DNA from: Microcaldota archaeon
GTDB taxonomy: Archaea; Micrarchaeota; Micrarchaeia; Anstonellales; Bilamarchaeaceae
Length of the DNA: 55,751 bases
Assembly (NCBI GenBank): GCA_016212525.1
Contig: JACRGD010000007.1
Location: 79,112 to 134,862, forward strand
Direction: 5' to 3'
Shown: positions 1 to 8,868 of the stretch, one piece after another
Numbering within the stretch: position 1 is the first letter of the stretch
Layout: every line of letters starts with the position of its first letter
Notes under the pieces: model-generated
Database searches by the model: none
Told to the model about the DNA's origin: nothing
Seen by the model: only the letters and a program-made list of their open reading frames with translations
Position numbers and translations under genes: made by a program

Positions 1-420
1 TTCTTTTTCCCGTCGCTCGGGTATCAAAGCCAGAGGTGCACTTCCAGAACAGATCAGTGCAATTTTGGGAAATTCATCATAGAGGGATTTTAGATCATTA
101 CGCCAGTTTGGGTGAGTATGTACTTCATCTATAAATAGAATCTCATAACCACGAGAGATTAGTTCCTTGGATGTTTTATATATTCCATCTTCAGTAACCA
201 ATGGGGAATCAGCACTAAAATAAAATGCTTTCTGAGAGACTTTATTAAGAAGTTGTAGCATTATTGTTGTTTTTCCAACGCCCCTCAAACCCCTAAGAAG
301 CTTTATCCTAGGTTCACTTACGAGTTCGCTAATTATGTTACCTACTATTGGTCGTGATCGTAATTGTTTAACTGATTCCAGGAGCCTAATTTGGGTCTTT
401 TCAAGTTCTTCAATGTCCAT
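1..420 (-). CDS. AAA-family ATPase (AAA_14/DUF4143-like), 3' end outside window
   Basis: The first 140 codons of a minus-strand gene are visible; the rest lies beyond the left edge. I translated it from the ATG at 420. A Walker A loop (GLRGVGKT) lies at residues 44-51, a Walker B motif (ILFIDEVH) at about 94-101, and a sensor-1-like segment ending in CSGS at about 124-127. Walker B followed by 'HPNWRNDLKSLYDEFP' is typical of archaeal/bacterial AAA_14 ATPases that usually carry a C-terminal DUF4143 domain. These proteins are common as strain-variable orphan genes and their cellular role is poorly known. The gene is transcribed away from the KaiC-like unit, with 215 nt between them. The family call is fairly sure; the missing C-terminal domain is inferred. 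Confidence 0.8.
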   Translation of the reverse strand, partial: MDIEELEKTQIRLLESVKQLRSRPIVGNIISELVSEPRIKLLRGLRGVGKTTIMLQLLNKVSQKAFYFSADSPLVTEDGIYKTSKELISRGYEILFIDEVHTHPNWRNDLKSLYDEFPKIALICSGSAPLALIPERREKE

Positions 421-595
421 ATGCTCTTATTACATCCAAATGTTTATATTTGTTACTTTTTAGTGCCAAAATAGATTCAATTTGGATTAAAAAAGGGACA
501 AATATTAGTTTCGTACATCAACCAATCAGATTCACAAGAGAAACAATGCAGATGAGAATGAACAATCGAATACACAACGGGGGGAGTAAAAACCA

Positions 596-629
596 TTTAA
601 AGACAAACGGGAAAACAACATAGAGGGAG
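596..629 (+). promoter_or_regulatory. TATA box and Shine-Dalgarno for the 636 gene
   Basis: A TATA-like TTTAAAG lies at 596-602, 34 nt before the ATG at 636, and an AGAGGGAG ribosome-binding site lies at 622-629. Together they support the 636 start and a leadered transcript. This is one of the clearer Shine-Dalgarno sequences in the window. Confidence 0.5.
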
Positions 630-635
630 AACAAA

Positions 636-1136
636 ATGGCCAACGAAGTCGAAAGAATAGTCAAGGAAACAGTAGAAAAAGGCGGCATATTCGCCATGAT
701 GTATTTTGATATTCATGCAAAAACCAAGGAAGCAGTGGAACAGCTGGGATCTGGCTTTGTGAACACTCTCATAAAAAGACCAGGAGTGGTTTTGGCAATG
801 GGGGAAATAGACGATCCAATAGAGGGCGAAAGCGGGCAGAACTGGTCGAGCTCAGTCGCAGTAAAAATCCTTACAGCGGATTTCATAGTTTTAAGCTCGA
901 TTACACTTGACCACAGTCCATACGAAGTAGACATACTTAGACCGGCTGAACTAAAAATGCCAATCGGGCGGGTTCATGAACTGCTGGCGCTTATGTCCGC
1001 AACTACAGGCGAATATAAAAGATACATAATAACCAAAGTTGCCAAAAAAGAGGATATCGCGCAGATGCAGGAGGACTTAAAAAGAAGAGCAGAGATGGGA
1101 AAGAAGATACTCGAGAAAAAGAACGAGGGTAAGTAA
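636..1136 (+). CDS. conserved archaeal hypothetical protein upstream of a KaiC-like ATPase
   Basis: A 166-residue soluble protein with no signal peptide or membrane segment. I do not recognise a named domain. The first 120 residues look like a compact alpha/beta fold with several hydrophobic strands, and the last 40 (from about 125) are a charged, Lys/Glu-rich helix. It is 14 nt ahead of a KaiC-family ATPase in the same direction, so the two are very probably co-transcribed and may work as partners. The start is supported by a purine-rich site 7 nt upstream. Function unknown. Confidence 0.8.
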   Translation: MANEVERIVKETVEKGGIFAMMYFDIHAKTKEAVEQLGSGFVNTLIKRPGVVLAMGEIDDPIEGESGQNWSSSVAVKILTADFIVLSSITLDHSPYEVDILRPAELKMPIGRVHELLALMSATTGEYKRYIITKVAKKEDIAQMQEDLKRRAEMGKKILEKKNEGK

Positions 1137-1150
1137 GTTGGGGTATAACG

Positions 1151-2053
1151 ATGGAAAGAAATTACATCAAAAGCGGGATACCGGGTCTTGATTCGATTCT
1201 TGGTGGCGGAGTAATAGAAAATTCAATCGTAACAGTCAGCGGACCAACGGGCTCGGGAAAGAGCACACTTGGAATGCAGTTTATTTACAAGGGAGCCATG
1301 GAAGAAAATGAACCCGGGCTTTACATTTCCATCGAAGAGACACGAGGAGATTTTCTTTTCCATATGAGCGGTTATAAATGGGACCTAGGAAAACTCGAAA
1401 AAGAACGAAAACTCATATTTCTCGACTACCCGGTTCATGAAGTAGATCAGATACTTAGCCAGAACAGCGCAGTTCAGGGAATTATAAGCAGCACAGGAGC
1501 AAAGCGAGTGGTAATCGACTCGATAATGCCGGTCGCACTATATTTTGCAAACGATGATGACCGAAAGCGCGGATTCGTAAAATTCATAGAAAACCTGCGC
1601 AGATGGAACGTTACAACATTACTACTAACACAAGATGCCGAAGACAACAAACAGAGAAGCAGCCACGGCATCGAAACATTCACGGACGGCTGGATAAACT
1701 TCTTCTATAAGTTCGATGAAAAAACAATGGAAAGAACCAAATACATTGAAGTAGTGAAAATGAAAGGATCAGTTCATTCCACCAAAGCGCACATGGTAAA
1801 AATAGATGAAAATGGAATTTCGATAGGAGAGACACGTACCAACACAACTCCGGCGGCCGTCCCAGCTCCAAGTAGTCCAACAAAACAGAAACCGGAAAAA
1901 GAAGAAAAACCAGCAGTCAAAAAGCTGATTTTAGGTCCAGCTGCACTAAAGAAAGAAAAGGCAGAAGCCAAAGAAAGCGAACAAAAAGAAAACATTGCAG
2001 CACTAAAAAAGAAGCTTATGGCAGTTAGAACAAAATTGCTAAGCAAAAAATAG
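1151..2053 (+). CDS. KaiC-like RecA-superfamily ATPase
   Basis: A 300-residue single-domain KaiC/RadA-like ATPase. The N-terminus has the family opening 'SGIPGLDSILGGG' (8-20), then Walker A GPTGSGKS (31-38) and a Walker B strand ending in VVIDS. Residues 1 to about 228 form the ATPase core. The remaining ~70 residues are a low-complexity Pro/Lys/Glu-rich tail likely to be a disordered or coiled interaction region. Archaeal single-domain KaiC homologues include signalling ATPases and the archaellum regulator ArlH, but no archaellum genes adjoin this one. It probably forms an operon with the upstream 166-residue protein. ATPase family membership is sure; the cellular role is unknown. Confidence 0.9.
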   Translation: MERNYIKSGIPGLDSILGGGVIENSIVTVSGPTGSGKSTLGMQFIYKGAMEENEPGLYISIEETRGDFLFHMSGYKWDLGKLEKERKLIFLDYPVHEVDQILSQNSAVQGIISSTGAKRVVIDSIMPVALYFANDDDRKRGFVKFIENLRRWNVTTLLLTQDAEDNKQRSSHGIETFTDGWINFFYKFDEKTMERTKYIEVVKMKGSVHSTKAHMVKIDENGISIGETRTNTTPAAVPAPSSPTKQKPEKEEKPAVKKLILGPAALKKEKAEAKESEQKENIAALKKKLMAVRTKLLSKK

Positions 2054-2075
2054 AATCAGACAGATTAAAATGAAG

Positions 2076-2927
2076 CTAAAGCAGAATTAAGAGTGCACCC
2101 ACAAGTACAACAAGTGCAGCAAGAAGCTTTTCTTTCATTTTCTGCCGCTCTTTCAAAAAGATGATTCCGCCTAGAACAGCAACAAGCCCATTAAGCTCAT
2201 AAATAGGAATTACAGTACTAGTATCTATAGATAGAAAAGCAGTAAGCAAAAAGTAGTATGAACTGCATCCAAGAATAACAGTGCCAAAAAGAGGAAGAGG
2301 TTTATTTTTCACTAATGCAATAACACTGACACGCTTATTTTTTACAAAAGGAAATAGAATCATTGCAGGAATAAAATAGACCAGGAAAGAAAACGTAGCT
2401 GGAGTAAAGAAATTGAGGGCCAGTTTGTCGATCATAAAAGAAAATGAAGCGATAAGTGCCGTCAATATTGCCAAAACGATACCTTTTTTATTTGAAAGGG
2501 AAAAATTCGCACCGCCAGAAGTTAGAAAAACCAACCCTAAAAAGATCAGAAGAGTTCCCGCAATCTTTTGAGCAGTCAATGTTTCTTTTAACACAAATAT
2601 CGAAAGAATCAGAGTAAAGACCAAAACCAATCTTCTAATAGGAGTACTTATGGATAGTTCCAAATTGGCATGAGTTTCAAAGATAAGATAGGTAAATAAG
2701 GCATAGCATAGGGAAGCCAGGCCAACAAGGATATAGGCGAAAGGATCAGAGGGGGATTTATATTGAACTAGAAAAAAGGGGAGAAAAACTAATGCTGAGA
2801 GAACCTGCCAGGTAAATGCATATGTGAGACTATCATTGCTATCTTCCTGGGTCAGAATGTATCGGTGTAAGGTGTTTTCAGCTCCAGATGCCACTGCAGA
2901 TAAAGCAGCATAAATATTGGGGAGCAT
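2076..2927 (-). CDS. EamA/DMT-superfamily transporter
   Basis: An integral membrane protein with about ten hydrophobic segments, arranged as two EamA-type halves of roughly 140 residues, as in drug/metabolite transporters. The segment ending the first half, 'LKETLTAQKIAGTLLIFLGL', and its counterpart 'LKERQKMKEKLLAALVVLVG' near the C-terminus are the classic EamA repeat signature. I chose the ATG at 2927 (283 residues) because it places the first membrane helix at the very N-terminus as usual. An in-frame start at 2987 would add 20 hydrophobic residues. The substrate cannot be told from sequence. The gene faces the KaiC-like gene tail to tail with 22 nt between them. Confidence 0.85.
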   Translation of the reverse strand: MLPNIYAALSAVASGAENTLHRYILTQEDSNDSLTYAFTWQVLSALVFLPFFLVQYKSPSDPFAYILVGLASLCYALFTYLIFETHANLELSISTPIRRLVLVFTLILSIFVLKETLTAQKIAGTLLIFLGLVFLTSGGANFSLSNKKGIVLAILTALIASFSFMIDKLALNFFTPATFSFLVYFIPAMILFPFVKNKRVSVIALVKNKPLPLFGTVILGCSSYYFLLTAFLSIDTSTVIPIYELNGLVAVLGGIIFLKERQKMKEKLLAALVVLVGALLILL

Positions 2928-3057
2928 GAAGAAATTACATAACATACAGATTAAAAGCAGTGAGAAGCGGGCACGTCGGACTAACAAAAAAGTAAGTAGA
3001 TCAACAAACCAGAAAAATAATGCGGCAAAACAGATACGTTTTTCTTCTGGTTAGCTA

Positions 3058-3579
3058 TTAGTCACTGAAATCTGAAATGACTCCAAAAATCTTTTTTTGA
3101 TATTTCTCTGGAACGTTTTCCAGGTCTTTGCCAAAAACCATAATACGCTTTTTCAGTTTAAGAGCAGACTCAAAAAGATCAGGAGAATAGTCCGCCAGAA
3201 TAAGATCGAAAAAATCACCAGATACTTTGAGATCGGCTGGGTTAGAGATCATCAAAACCAAAAGCTTTTTCTCCTCAAGTGCAGAGAAATCCAGAGAAAA
3301 TGGAGACCGGATAACGACACGGCACTTGAACGAGAGGAGTTTATGAATAAGAGGTAGATTTTGAGCACATTCGACCTGAACATTTACAAAATAAGTCAGT
3401 TTGTCATAGATATCCATATTGGTAGAAAGACCCATTAGAGCATCCCGATCGATAATGTGAATCAACTTTGCGCCATCATCGAAAAATCTGCGGGCCACAA
3501 AAACAGGGTTGCCAATAACACGACCATCCGTAGAGAAGGCCTGTTTGTCTTTTATTACAAGGATAGGAACTTCCAACAA
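3058..3579 (-). CDS. HisA-like (proFAR isomerase-related) protein
   Basis: A 173-residue protein whose first half follows the HisA/HisF (beta-alpha)8 pattern: a strand with 'ILVIKDKQAF', a glycine loop, 'FVARRFFDDGAKLIHIIDRD' where HisA carries the substrate-binding Asp, and later beta/alpha repeats. It is much shorter than true HisA (about 240 residues) and lacks a clear C-terminal phosphate-binding half, so catalysis of the histidine-pathway step is doubtful. It resembles the archaeal family described as 'related to proFAR isomerase'. The start is TTG at 3579 (an adjacent TTG at 3576 is possible), 4 nt after the hisS stop, so the two are translationally linked. The family call is moderate; the function is unknown. 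Confidence 0.6.
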   Translation of the reverse strand: MLEVPILVIKDKQAFSTDGRVIGNPVFVARRFFDDGAKLIHIIDRDALMGLSTNMDIYDKLTYFVNVQVECAQNLPLIHKLLSFKCRVVIRSPFSLDFSALEEKKLLVLMISNPADLKVSGDFFDLILADYSPDLFESALKLKKRIMVFGKDLENVPEKYQKKIFGVISDFSD

Positions 3580-3583
3580 AACA

Positions 3584-4849
3584 TCACATCAATTTCGAGT
3601 TTGACACCGGTTCTTTGGCAACGAATGCACGAAGGGCATTTATCGCAGTTTCAATCGAAACCAGTTCTTCTTTGCCAGAAGTCAGATTCTTAAGAGTCAG
3701 CATTTTTTGAGAGACTTCTTTTTCGCCAAGGATCACAAGATAAGGTATCGATAGGGCGTTTGTATAGTCAAATTGTTTTCTGAAACTGCGTTCATTAAGA
3801 TCGGACTCGGCACAGATGCCAGCAGACCTAAACTGGGCACACACTGAAGTTGCATATCCATAAAGTTCGGGTTTAAGAGATGCTACAAATACAACCGTTT
3901 CGGATTTTTTCTTTGTTGGATTCTGCTCTCCAAGCAGAGTGATTAACCGCTCGACTCCAACTGAAATCCCAACAGCCGCAGCGCTCTGGCCATAGACACC
4001 TAGAAGTTCGTCGTATCGTCCTCCGGCCAAAACAGTACCCATACCGGAACTTAATTTCACTTCATAAATTGGACCAGTGTAGTAACCAAGACCCCGAACA
4101 AGCGAGAAATCGATTTCTACAAATGGGCATGACTCAACGATCGTTCGGAGTTCATCTGCACCTTCTTTGCTAAGGTCAGTCGCAAGAGCTAATTTTTCCT
4201 GGTTTGAGCCGCTAAAAGTCATAAACTCCATGAGTTTAGAAGAACGATTGGGAATCTCTTGCTCCAGAAGTTTTTGAACTTCAGCCTGACCAATTTTATC
4301 GAGCTTATCGAGTATTCTAAAGACCCGGTCCTTCTCAAAGGGAGTGAGATTTAACTGGTTAGAAATTGCATCGAGGATTTTGCGGTTGTTTAGAAGCACG
4401 CGCGGAGAATCAAAGCCAAACGCAGCACAGACCGATTTTGCTAGTGTCAGCAGTTCAATTTCACATCGCATGGAACTGCTGCCGACGATATCTACATCGG
4501 CCTGATAGAATTCGCGAAAGCGTCCGCGCTGAGGCTCTTCTTTTCGCCAGACACGATCGATTGCATAGCGCTTGAATGGTTTTGGAGCATCGGTAGCGCT
4601 GGCATAGCGGGCAAGTGGAACCGTAAGATCGAAGCGCAGGCCGTATTCGTTACCATCGATAACGAAAATTTGGTTGGTAACTTCATCACCCGCCTTTGTC
4701 TTTAGAGTCGAGAGGTATTCGAGTGCCGGAGTTTCTAGAGGTCTAAATCCGTAGAGCCTAAAAATAGATTCGATAGTAGCTATGACTTCCTTGCGCAAAT
4801 ACATGTCTTCTGGAGAAATGTCCCGCATTCCCTTAGGAGTAAGTTTCAT
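3584..4849 (-). CDS. hisS: histidyl-tRNA synthetase
   Basis: A class II aminoacyl-tRNA synthetase, about 421 residues from the ATG at 4849 (an upstream in-frame start at 4858 adds three residues). The N-terminus 'LTPKGMRDISPEDM' is diagnostic. Class II motif 2 is seen as 'RVWRKEEPQRGRFREFYQ', the histidine-A region as 'VRGLGYYTGPIYEV', and motif 3 as 'VGISVGVERL'. A C-terminal anticodon-binding domain follows (about residues 320-410). The length is normal for bacterial/archaeal HisRS. It charges tRNA-His with histidine in the cytoplasm. The next gene downstream is the HisA-like protein, 4 nt away. Identification is secure. Confidence 0.97.
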   Translation of the reverse strand: MKLTPKGMRDISPEDMYLRKEVIATIESIFRLYGFRPLETPALEYLSTLKTKAGDEVTNQIFVIDGNEYGLRFDLTVPLARYASATDAPKPFKRYAIDRVWRKEEPQRGRFREFYQADVDIVGSSSMRCEIELLTLAKSVCAAFGFDSPRVLLNNRKILDAISNQLNLTPFEKDRVFRILDKLDKIGQAEVQKLLEQEIPNRSSKLMEFMTFSGSNQEKLALATDLSKEGADELRTIVESCPFVEIDFSLVRGLGYYTGPIYEVKLSSGMGTVLAGGRYDELLGVYGQSAAAVGISVGVERLITLLGEQNPTKKKSETVVFVASLKPELYGYATSVCAQFRSAGICAESDLNERSFRKQFDYTNALSIPYLVILGEKEVSQKMLTLKNLTSGKEELVSIETAINALRAFVAKEPVSNSKLM

Positions 4850-4909
4850 GAATATCAAGAGAATTTTGTGCCTCCCACTAATAAAGCATTACGCTCGAGC
4901 TAATTGTGA

Positions 4910-4916
4910 TTTAAAT
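4910..4916 (+). promoter_or_regulatory. TATA box for the 4947 gene
   Basis: TTTAAAT lies 30 nt upstream of the ATG at 4947, the spacing expected for an archaeal promoter with a short leader. It supports 4947 rather than the longer open frame that would begin inside hisS. Confidence 0.5.
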
Positions 4917-4946
4917 CCTACCAAACAGCAACAAAGTGGGATAAAT

Positions 4947-5642
4947 ATGTCTGGACCAACTTTTCAACTACTAAAAAGAGATAGCATTAATGCCGTTAGA
5001 ATTGGAAGAGAAGGTGAAGGAAAAGCGGCAAAACTAGCAATTAGCCGGCCAATGATGGGAGACTGGGGAGAAGATCCGCTAGGCGAACGATTAATAGTAA
5101 TAGCCAGAGCAGGAGAACGCTTTGAAATCAGAGGAGATCCGCTACTTCGGACAGTGATGATGGATGGAGTAGGAACTTTCGAAGGAAGAGACAGTGCAAC
5201 GTTTAGAATAGATACAGAAGAAGGAAACCGTCGTCGATCTTGGAAATCGGAAGATTGGACAGCAGGATCCCACGGATACGATCCAGCACGAAGGATAGGA
5301 ACCAGAGTAGTGAGGATATTTGAAGGGCCTGAAGTAAGAGGAGTAGTACGCATTCAAACTGAACGATTCGATATCAAAGCACCATTATCAGAGGGACCTG
5401 TATATGAGATTAGATCAGGTGAAATGAGATGGGCAATTTACATAAGTAAACTTCCTGCGCCAGAGACAAAAGGAGAAGTAGAGATAGCAATAGGTGATAG
5501 CGGATGGTGTGGTGCCATGAACCTACCAATGAAAGTAGGAGAGGAAAAGACGTGGAGAGGGATAACTATTAGCATAACCGGGCTTGTGACCCCGGAGGAC
5601 CACATATGTGCCACAATCATAGAAAAAACTCCAAGGCACTAG
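4947..5642 (+). CDS. hypothetical protein, beta-rich
   Basis: A 231-residue soluble protein that I do not recognise. It is rich in Gly, Arg and Glu with many short alternating hydrophobic strands, suggesting a beta-rich fold; there is no signal peptide, membrane helix or Cys cluster. I chose the ATG at 4947, which follows a TATA box; the open frame extends upstream into hisS but lacks a promoter. It is divergent from hisS and 30 nt ahead of the flavoprotein gene, possibly co-transcribed with it. Its composition and promoter style resemble several other unrecognised plus-strand genes in this window (8869, 12437, 33133). Confidence 0.65.
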   Translation: MSGPTFQLLKRDSINAVRIGREGEGKAAKLAISRPMMGDWGEDPLGERLIVIARAGERFEIRGDPLLRTVMMDGVGTFEGRDSATFRIDTEEGNRRRSWKSEDWTAGSHGYDPARRIGTRVVRIFEGPEVRGVVRIQTERFDIKAPLSEGPVYEIRSGEMRWAIYISKLPAPETKGEVEIAIGDSGWCGAMNLPMKVGEEKTWRGITISITGLVTPEDHICATIIEKTPRH

Positions 5643-5672
5643 GAATTTAAATCCAAAAAGCAATAGCAGTCC

Positions 5673-7334
5673 ATGCTAAAGCACGACATTCTCATCATCG
5701 GAGGAGGACTTGCAGGATTGCGAGCTGCAATAGAAATAAAAGGAAAGGCAGACGTTGCAATTATTTGTAAGACATATCCAAATCAGGCACACTCAAGCGA
5801 AGCTCAGGGCGGGATAAATGCAGCCATCAATCCGTCAGATAACTGGGTGGATCATGCATACGATACTGCGCTAGGCGGGGATTTTCTAAACGACCAGGAT
5901 GCGGTCGAAAAGCTTTGCTCTGATGCACCACGAGTCATAAAGGAGATGGAGGAATTCGGAGTCTGCTTTAGTAAAGATGAAAAAGGCAATATAGCCCAAA
6001 GACCATTTGGAGCACAACGATTTATCCGAACAGCATATGCAGCAGACCGGACAGGCCATGCATTGCTACACACAGTCTATAAAAAGGCAATCGAATTAGG
6101 AGTCCAAATCTACAATGAACATTTTGTAACTTCACTTATTGTCGAGGGAGATAGAGTAGCTGGTGCGACAGTCATGAATCTTGCAAACGGCGAAATTATC
6201 CCGATAGCCGCAAAAGCAGTAATAATGGCTAGTGGCGGCGCCGGAAGAGTTTATGGAAAAACAACTAACCCCGCAAACACGGGCGATGGCATTGCAATGG
6301 CATACCGGGCAGGCGCTGGAATAATGGACATGGAAATAGTCCAGTTCCACCCGACAACGCTTAAGGGATCGAATAAGCTTTTGAGCGAAGCCGCGCGTGG
6401 AGAAGGAGCCTATCTGATCAATTCATCGGGCGAAAGGTTCATGAAAAAATACGCCCCGCACAAGATGGAATTGGCATCGCGTGATGTGGTAACACGCGCA
6501 GAAGCCACTGAAATCAAAGAAGGTCGAGGAGTCCTTGGCGACTCGGTTTATCTTGATTTTAGACACCTGGATCCGGAAGTGATAGCAACTCGCCTTCCCG
6601 ACATCAAAAGAAACGCACTCGAACTAGTGGGAATAGACATAACAAAAAGCCCGGTTCCGGTCCAACCAGGTCAGCATTACACAATGGGCGGAATAATGAC
6701 AGATATAGAATGCAGAACCGAATTGTCTGGATTATTTGCCGCAGGTGAATGTGCCTGTGTAAGTGTCCATGGGGCAAACCGACTTGGCGGAAATTCGCTT
6801 ATGGAAACACTGGTGTTCGGAAGGCAGGCAGGAGAGAGTGCACTAAACCACATAAAGGGAAAGAATTTTGGTGCAGTTGGAGATAAAGAAATCAGGGAAA
6901 TAGAAAATAAAGCCAAGACCTGGATGGGCGAAAAGGACGAGAGAACACCGCGAACCATCAGAAACGAACTAGGCCATGTGATGGACGAAATGGTCGGACC
7001 CTTTAGAAATAAGGAAATGCTCAAAGAAGCCAGAGACAGAGTACAAAAATTACGAAAGGAGAAAATCGGAGTCAGCGAACATGGAAAAATTTTCAATGCA
7101 GAGTTAGTCAATGCGTTCGAACTTGATTTCATGCTGGATTTGGCAAGTTGCACAATAGAATCGGCACTAGAGCGCAAAGAAAGCAGAGGCGCACATACCA
7201 GAACAGATTATCCAAAAAGAGATGATACAAACTGGCTAAAGCACATAGTCTGCAATAAGTCGGAAAGCGGCCCGACGCTAAAATACAGAGCAGTCAAAAT
7301 AACCAGGTTTGAACCAGTTGCACGGGAATATTAA
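5673..7334 (+). CDS. sdhA: succinate dehydrogenase/fumarate reductase flavoprotein subunit
   Basis: A 553-residue FAD protein of the SdhA/FrdA family. Visible are the dinucleotide-binding 'ILIIGGGLAGLRAA' (6-19), a His at 40 in the 'AHSSEAQGG' segment where SdhA links FAD covalently, 'QFHPTT' (224-229), Arg275 in 'VTRAE' matching the catalytic proton-transfer Arg, 'GQHYTMGG' (333-340) and 'ANRLGGNSL' (368-376). The C-terminus 'RGAHTRTDYPKRDDTNWLKH' is SdhA-like and argues against L-aspartate oxidase. It would interconvert succinate and fumarate, but no iron-sulfur subunit or membrane anchor gene is within reach, so the electron partner is unknown. Family is sure; direction of the reaction is not. 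Confidence 0.88.
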   Translation: MLKHDILIIGGGLAGLRAAIEIKGKADVAIICKTYPNQAHSSEAQGGINAAINPSDNWVDHAYDTALGGDFLNDQDAVEKLCSDAPRVIKEMEEFGVCFSKDEKGNIAQRPFGAQRFIRTAYAADRTGHALLHTVYKKAIELGVQIYNEHFVTSLIVEGDRVAGATVMNLANGEIIPIAAKAVIMASGGAGRVYGKTTNPANTGDGIAMAYRAGAGIMDMEIVQFHPTTLKGSNKLLSEAARGEGAYLINSSGERFMKKYAPHKMELASRDVVTRAEATEIKEGRGVLGDSVYLDFRHLDPEVIATRLPDIKRNALELVGIDITKSPVPVQPGQHYTMGGIMTDIECRTELSGLFAAGECACVSVHGANRLGGNSLMETLVFGRQAGESALNHIKGKNFGAVGDKEIREIENKAKTWMGEKDERTPRTIRNELGHVMDEMVGPFRNKEMLKEARDRVQKLRKEKIGVSEHGKIFNAELVNAFELDFMLDLASCTIESALERKESRGAHTRTDYPKRDDTNWLKHIVCNKSESGPTLKYRAVKITRFEPVAREY

Positions 7335-7373
7335 ATTGAAGAAATAGAGAAAGAAAAGGAAGGTAAGAGCCAG

Positions 7374-8615
7374 TTACTGAGTTCCCAATTTCGAGAGCTC
7401 TTCTTTTACAAATATCCAGTCCTCAATGCGAAGAAGCTGGTTGTATTTGGCAGTTCGCTCGCTTCGGGCAGGAGCACCAGTTTTAATCTGACCGGCATCC
7501 AAACCAACTGCAAAATCAGCAATGAAGGTGTCTTCTGACTCACCTGAGCGGTGGCTTACGATCACATTCATTCCCGCTTTTTTGCACATGTTCGAAGCTT
7601 CGATTGCCTCAGTAACAGTTCCGATCTGATTTACCTTGAGCAAAAGAGCATTGCAGGCTTTCTTTGAGATCGCCTCTTTTATGCGGGAGGGATTTGTAAC
7701 CAATAGATCATCACCTACAACCTGAATTCCTGAAAGAGAACTGGTAAGCGCAGCAAAAGATGCGAAGTCATCCTCCGCAAATGGATCTTCGATGCTTCTA
7801 ATTGGATAAGTCTTCACCAGATCCTTATAATATTCAATCATATCAGATGCAGAAAGAGATTTTCCATCTATCGAATATGCATCCTTTTCAAAGAACGAAG
7901 ACGCTGCACAGTCGAGCGCAAGGAAGCAAGAACCGGAATAGCCCGACTCTTCAATAGCGGCGACGATCTCATCAAAAGCTTTGTAGGTGTTGTCAATAGG
8001 AGGGGCAAAGCCACCCTCATCGCCTACATTTCGTGCTGCAGGACCGAATTTTTTCGAAAGAGTCTGGCCCAGAGTATGATAAATTTCACTTGCCATCTGA
8101 AGGCGCTTTGAAAAGAGTTTATCTTCTGGAACGATCATGAATTCCTGAACTGCCAGTTTACCGCCAGCATGCTTTCCGCCATTAACTATGTTGAACATTG
8201 CTCGGGGAAGGGTAGTTCCACCCAGATATTCGTATAGAGGAACAGAAGATGAGGATGCGGCAGCACGCAAAACGGCCATAGAGGTTGCAACAGTTGCATT
8301 CGCACCCAATTTGCCTTTGTTTTTAGTACCATCAAGTTCGAGAAGTTTTTTATCGATCAGATCCTGATCGGAAACATCCATCCCAAGAAGACCAGGTGCA
8401 ATGATCTCGTTTACATTTTTAACTGCCTGCAAAACACCCTTGCCATGGAAACGTGCGCCACCATCGCGCAATTCGAGCGCTTCGTGTATTCCGGTAGATG
8501 CACCGCTTGGAGCAATAGCACTACCAAATCCGCTTTCGGTAATTACTTCAACTTCAACAGTTGGATTTCCACGAGAATCCAAAATCTCCCTGGCAATAAC
8601 TGAAATGATCTTCAT
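7374..8615 (-). CDS. eno: enolase
   Basis: A 413-residue enolase, catalysing 2-phosphoglycerate to phosphoenolpyruvate. The start at ATG 8615 gives the canonical N-terminus 'ISVIAREILDSRGNPTVEVE'. Other hallmarks are 'GASTGIHEALELRDG', 'NVGDEGGFAPP', the metal-binding Asp/Glu in 'LALDCA', 'IEDPFAEDD' and 'VGDDLLVTN', the Lys in 'LLLKVNQIGT', and 'VSHRSGESED' near the C-terminus. Length is standard. The longer open frame upstream of 8615 lacks conservation and is not used. Tail-to-tail with the flavoprotein gene. Identification is secure. Confidence 0.97.
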   Translation of the reverse strand: MKIISVIAREILDSRGNPTVEVEVITESGFGSAIAPSGASTGIHEALELRDGGARFHGKGVLQAVKNVNEIIAPGLLGMDVSDQDLIDKKLLELDGTKNKGKLGANATVATSMAVLRAAASSSSVPLYEYLGGTTLPRAMFNIVNGGKHAGGKLAVQEFMIVPEDKLFSKRLQMASEIYHTLGQTLSKKFGPAARNVGDEGGFAPPIDNTYKAFDEIVAAIEESGYSGSCFLALDCAASSFFEKDAYSIDGKSLSASDMIEYYKDLVKTYPIRSIEDPFAEDDFASFAALTSSLSGIQVVGDDLLVTNPSRIKEAISKKACNALLLKVNQIGTVTEAIEASNMCKKAGMNVIVSHRSGESEDTFIADFAVGLDAGQIKTGAPARSERTAKYNQLLRIEDWIFVKEELSKLGTQ

Positions 8616-8652
8616 GCTCAGGCTATTGCAGATAACAAATAAATACCGTAGC

Positions 8653-8676
8653 GAATCAGATGCACACATCAGATTC
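8653..8676. repeat. near-perfect inverted repeat upstream of enolase
   Basis: Arms of 10 nt (8653-8662 and 8667-8676) with one mismatch and a 4-nt spacer, 38 nt upstream of the enolase ATG. A TTTATTTAA box on the minus strand lies just outside it (about 8681-8689), so the repeat sits near the transcription start where a repressor could bind. The regulator is unknown. Confidence 0.35.
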
Positions 8677-8818
8677 ACTGTTAAATAAACCCAAAAATAC
8701 GAACGAAAATAGAGAAGATTAGGGAGAAAACGCAAACCAGAAGTACACTGCATTAGCCAGAAGCGAAAAAGGCGTTAAAAAATACCATACGTAAAGTTAT
8801 AGATTAAGGTAACATATG

Positions 8819-8826
8819 TTTAAATA
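8819..8826 (+). promoter_or_regulatory. TATA box for the 8869 gene
   Basis: TTTAAATA, a near-consensus archaeal TATA element, lies 42 nt before the ATG at 8869. Confidence 0.5.
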
Positions 8827-8868
8827 AAGTTTCGACCAGAAGTAGATATATCAAAAATAGTGATAATC

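Noticed and set aside
5673-7334. L-aspartate oxidase (NadB) as the identity of the flavoprotein
   Set aside because: The C-terminal 'DYPKRDDTNWLKH' segment and the covalent-FAD His environment fit SdhA/FrdA better; no nadA or nadC is adjacent.
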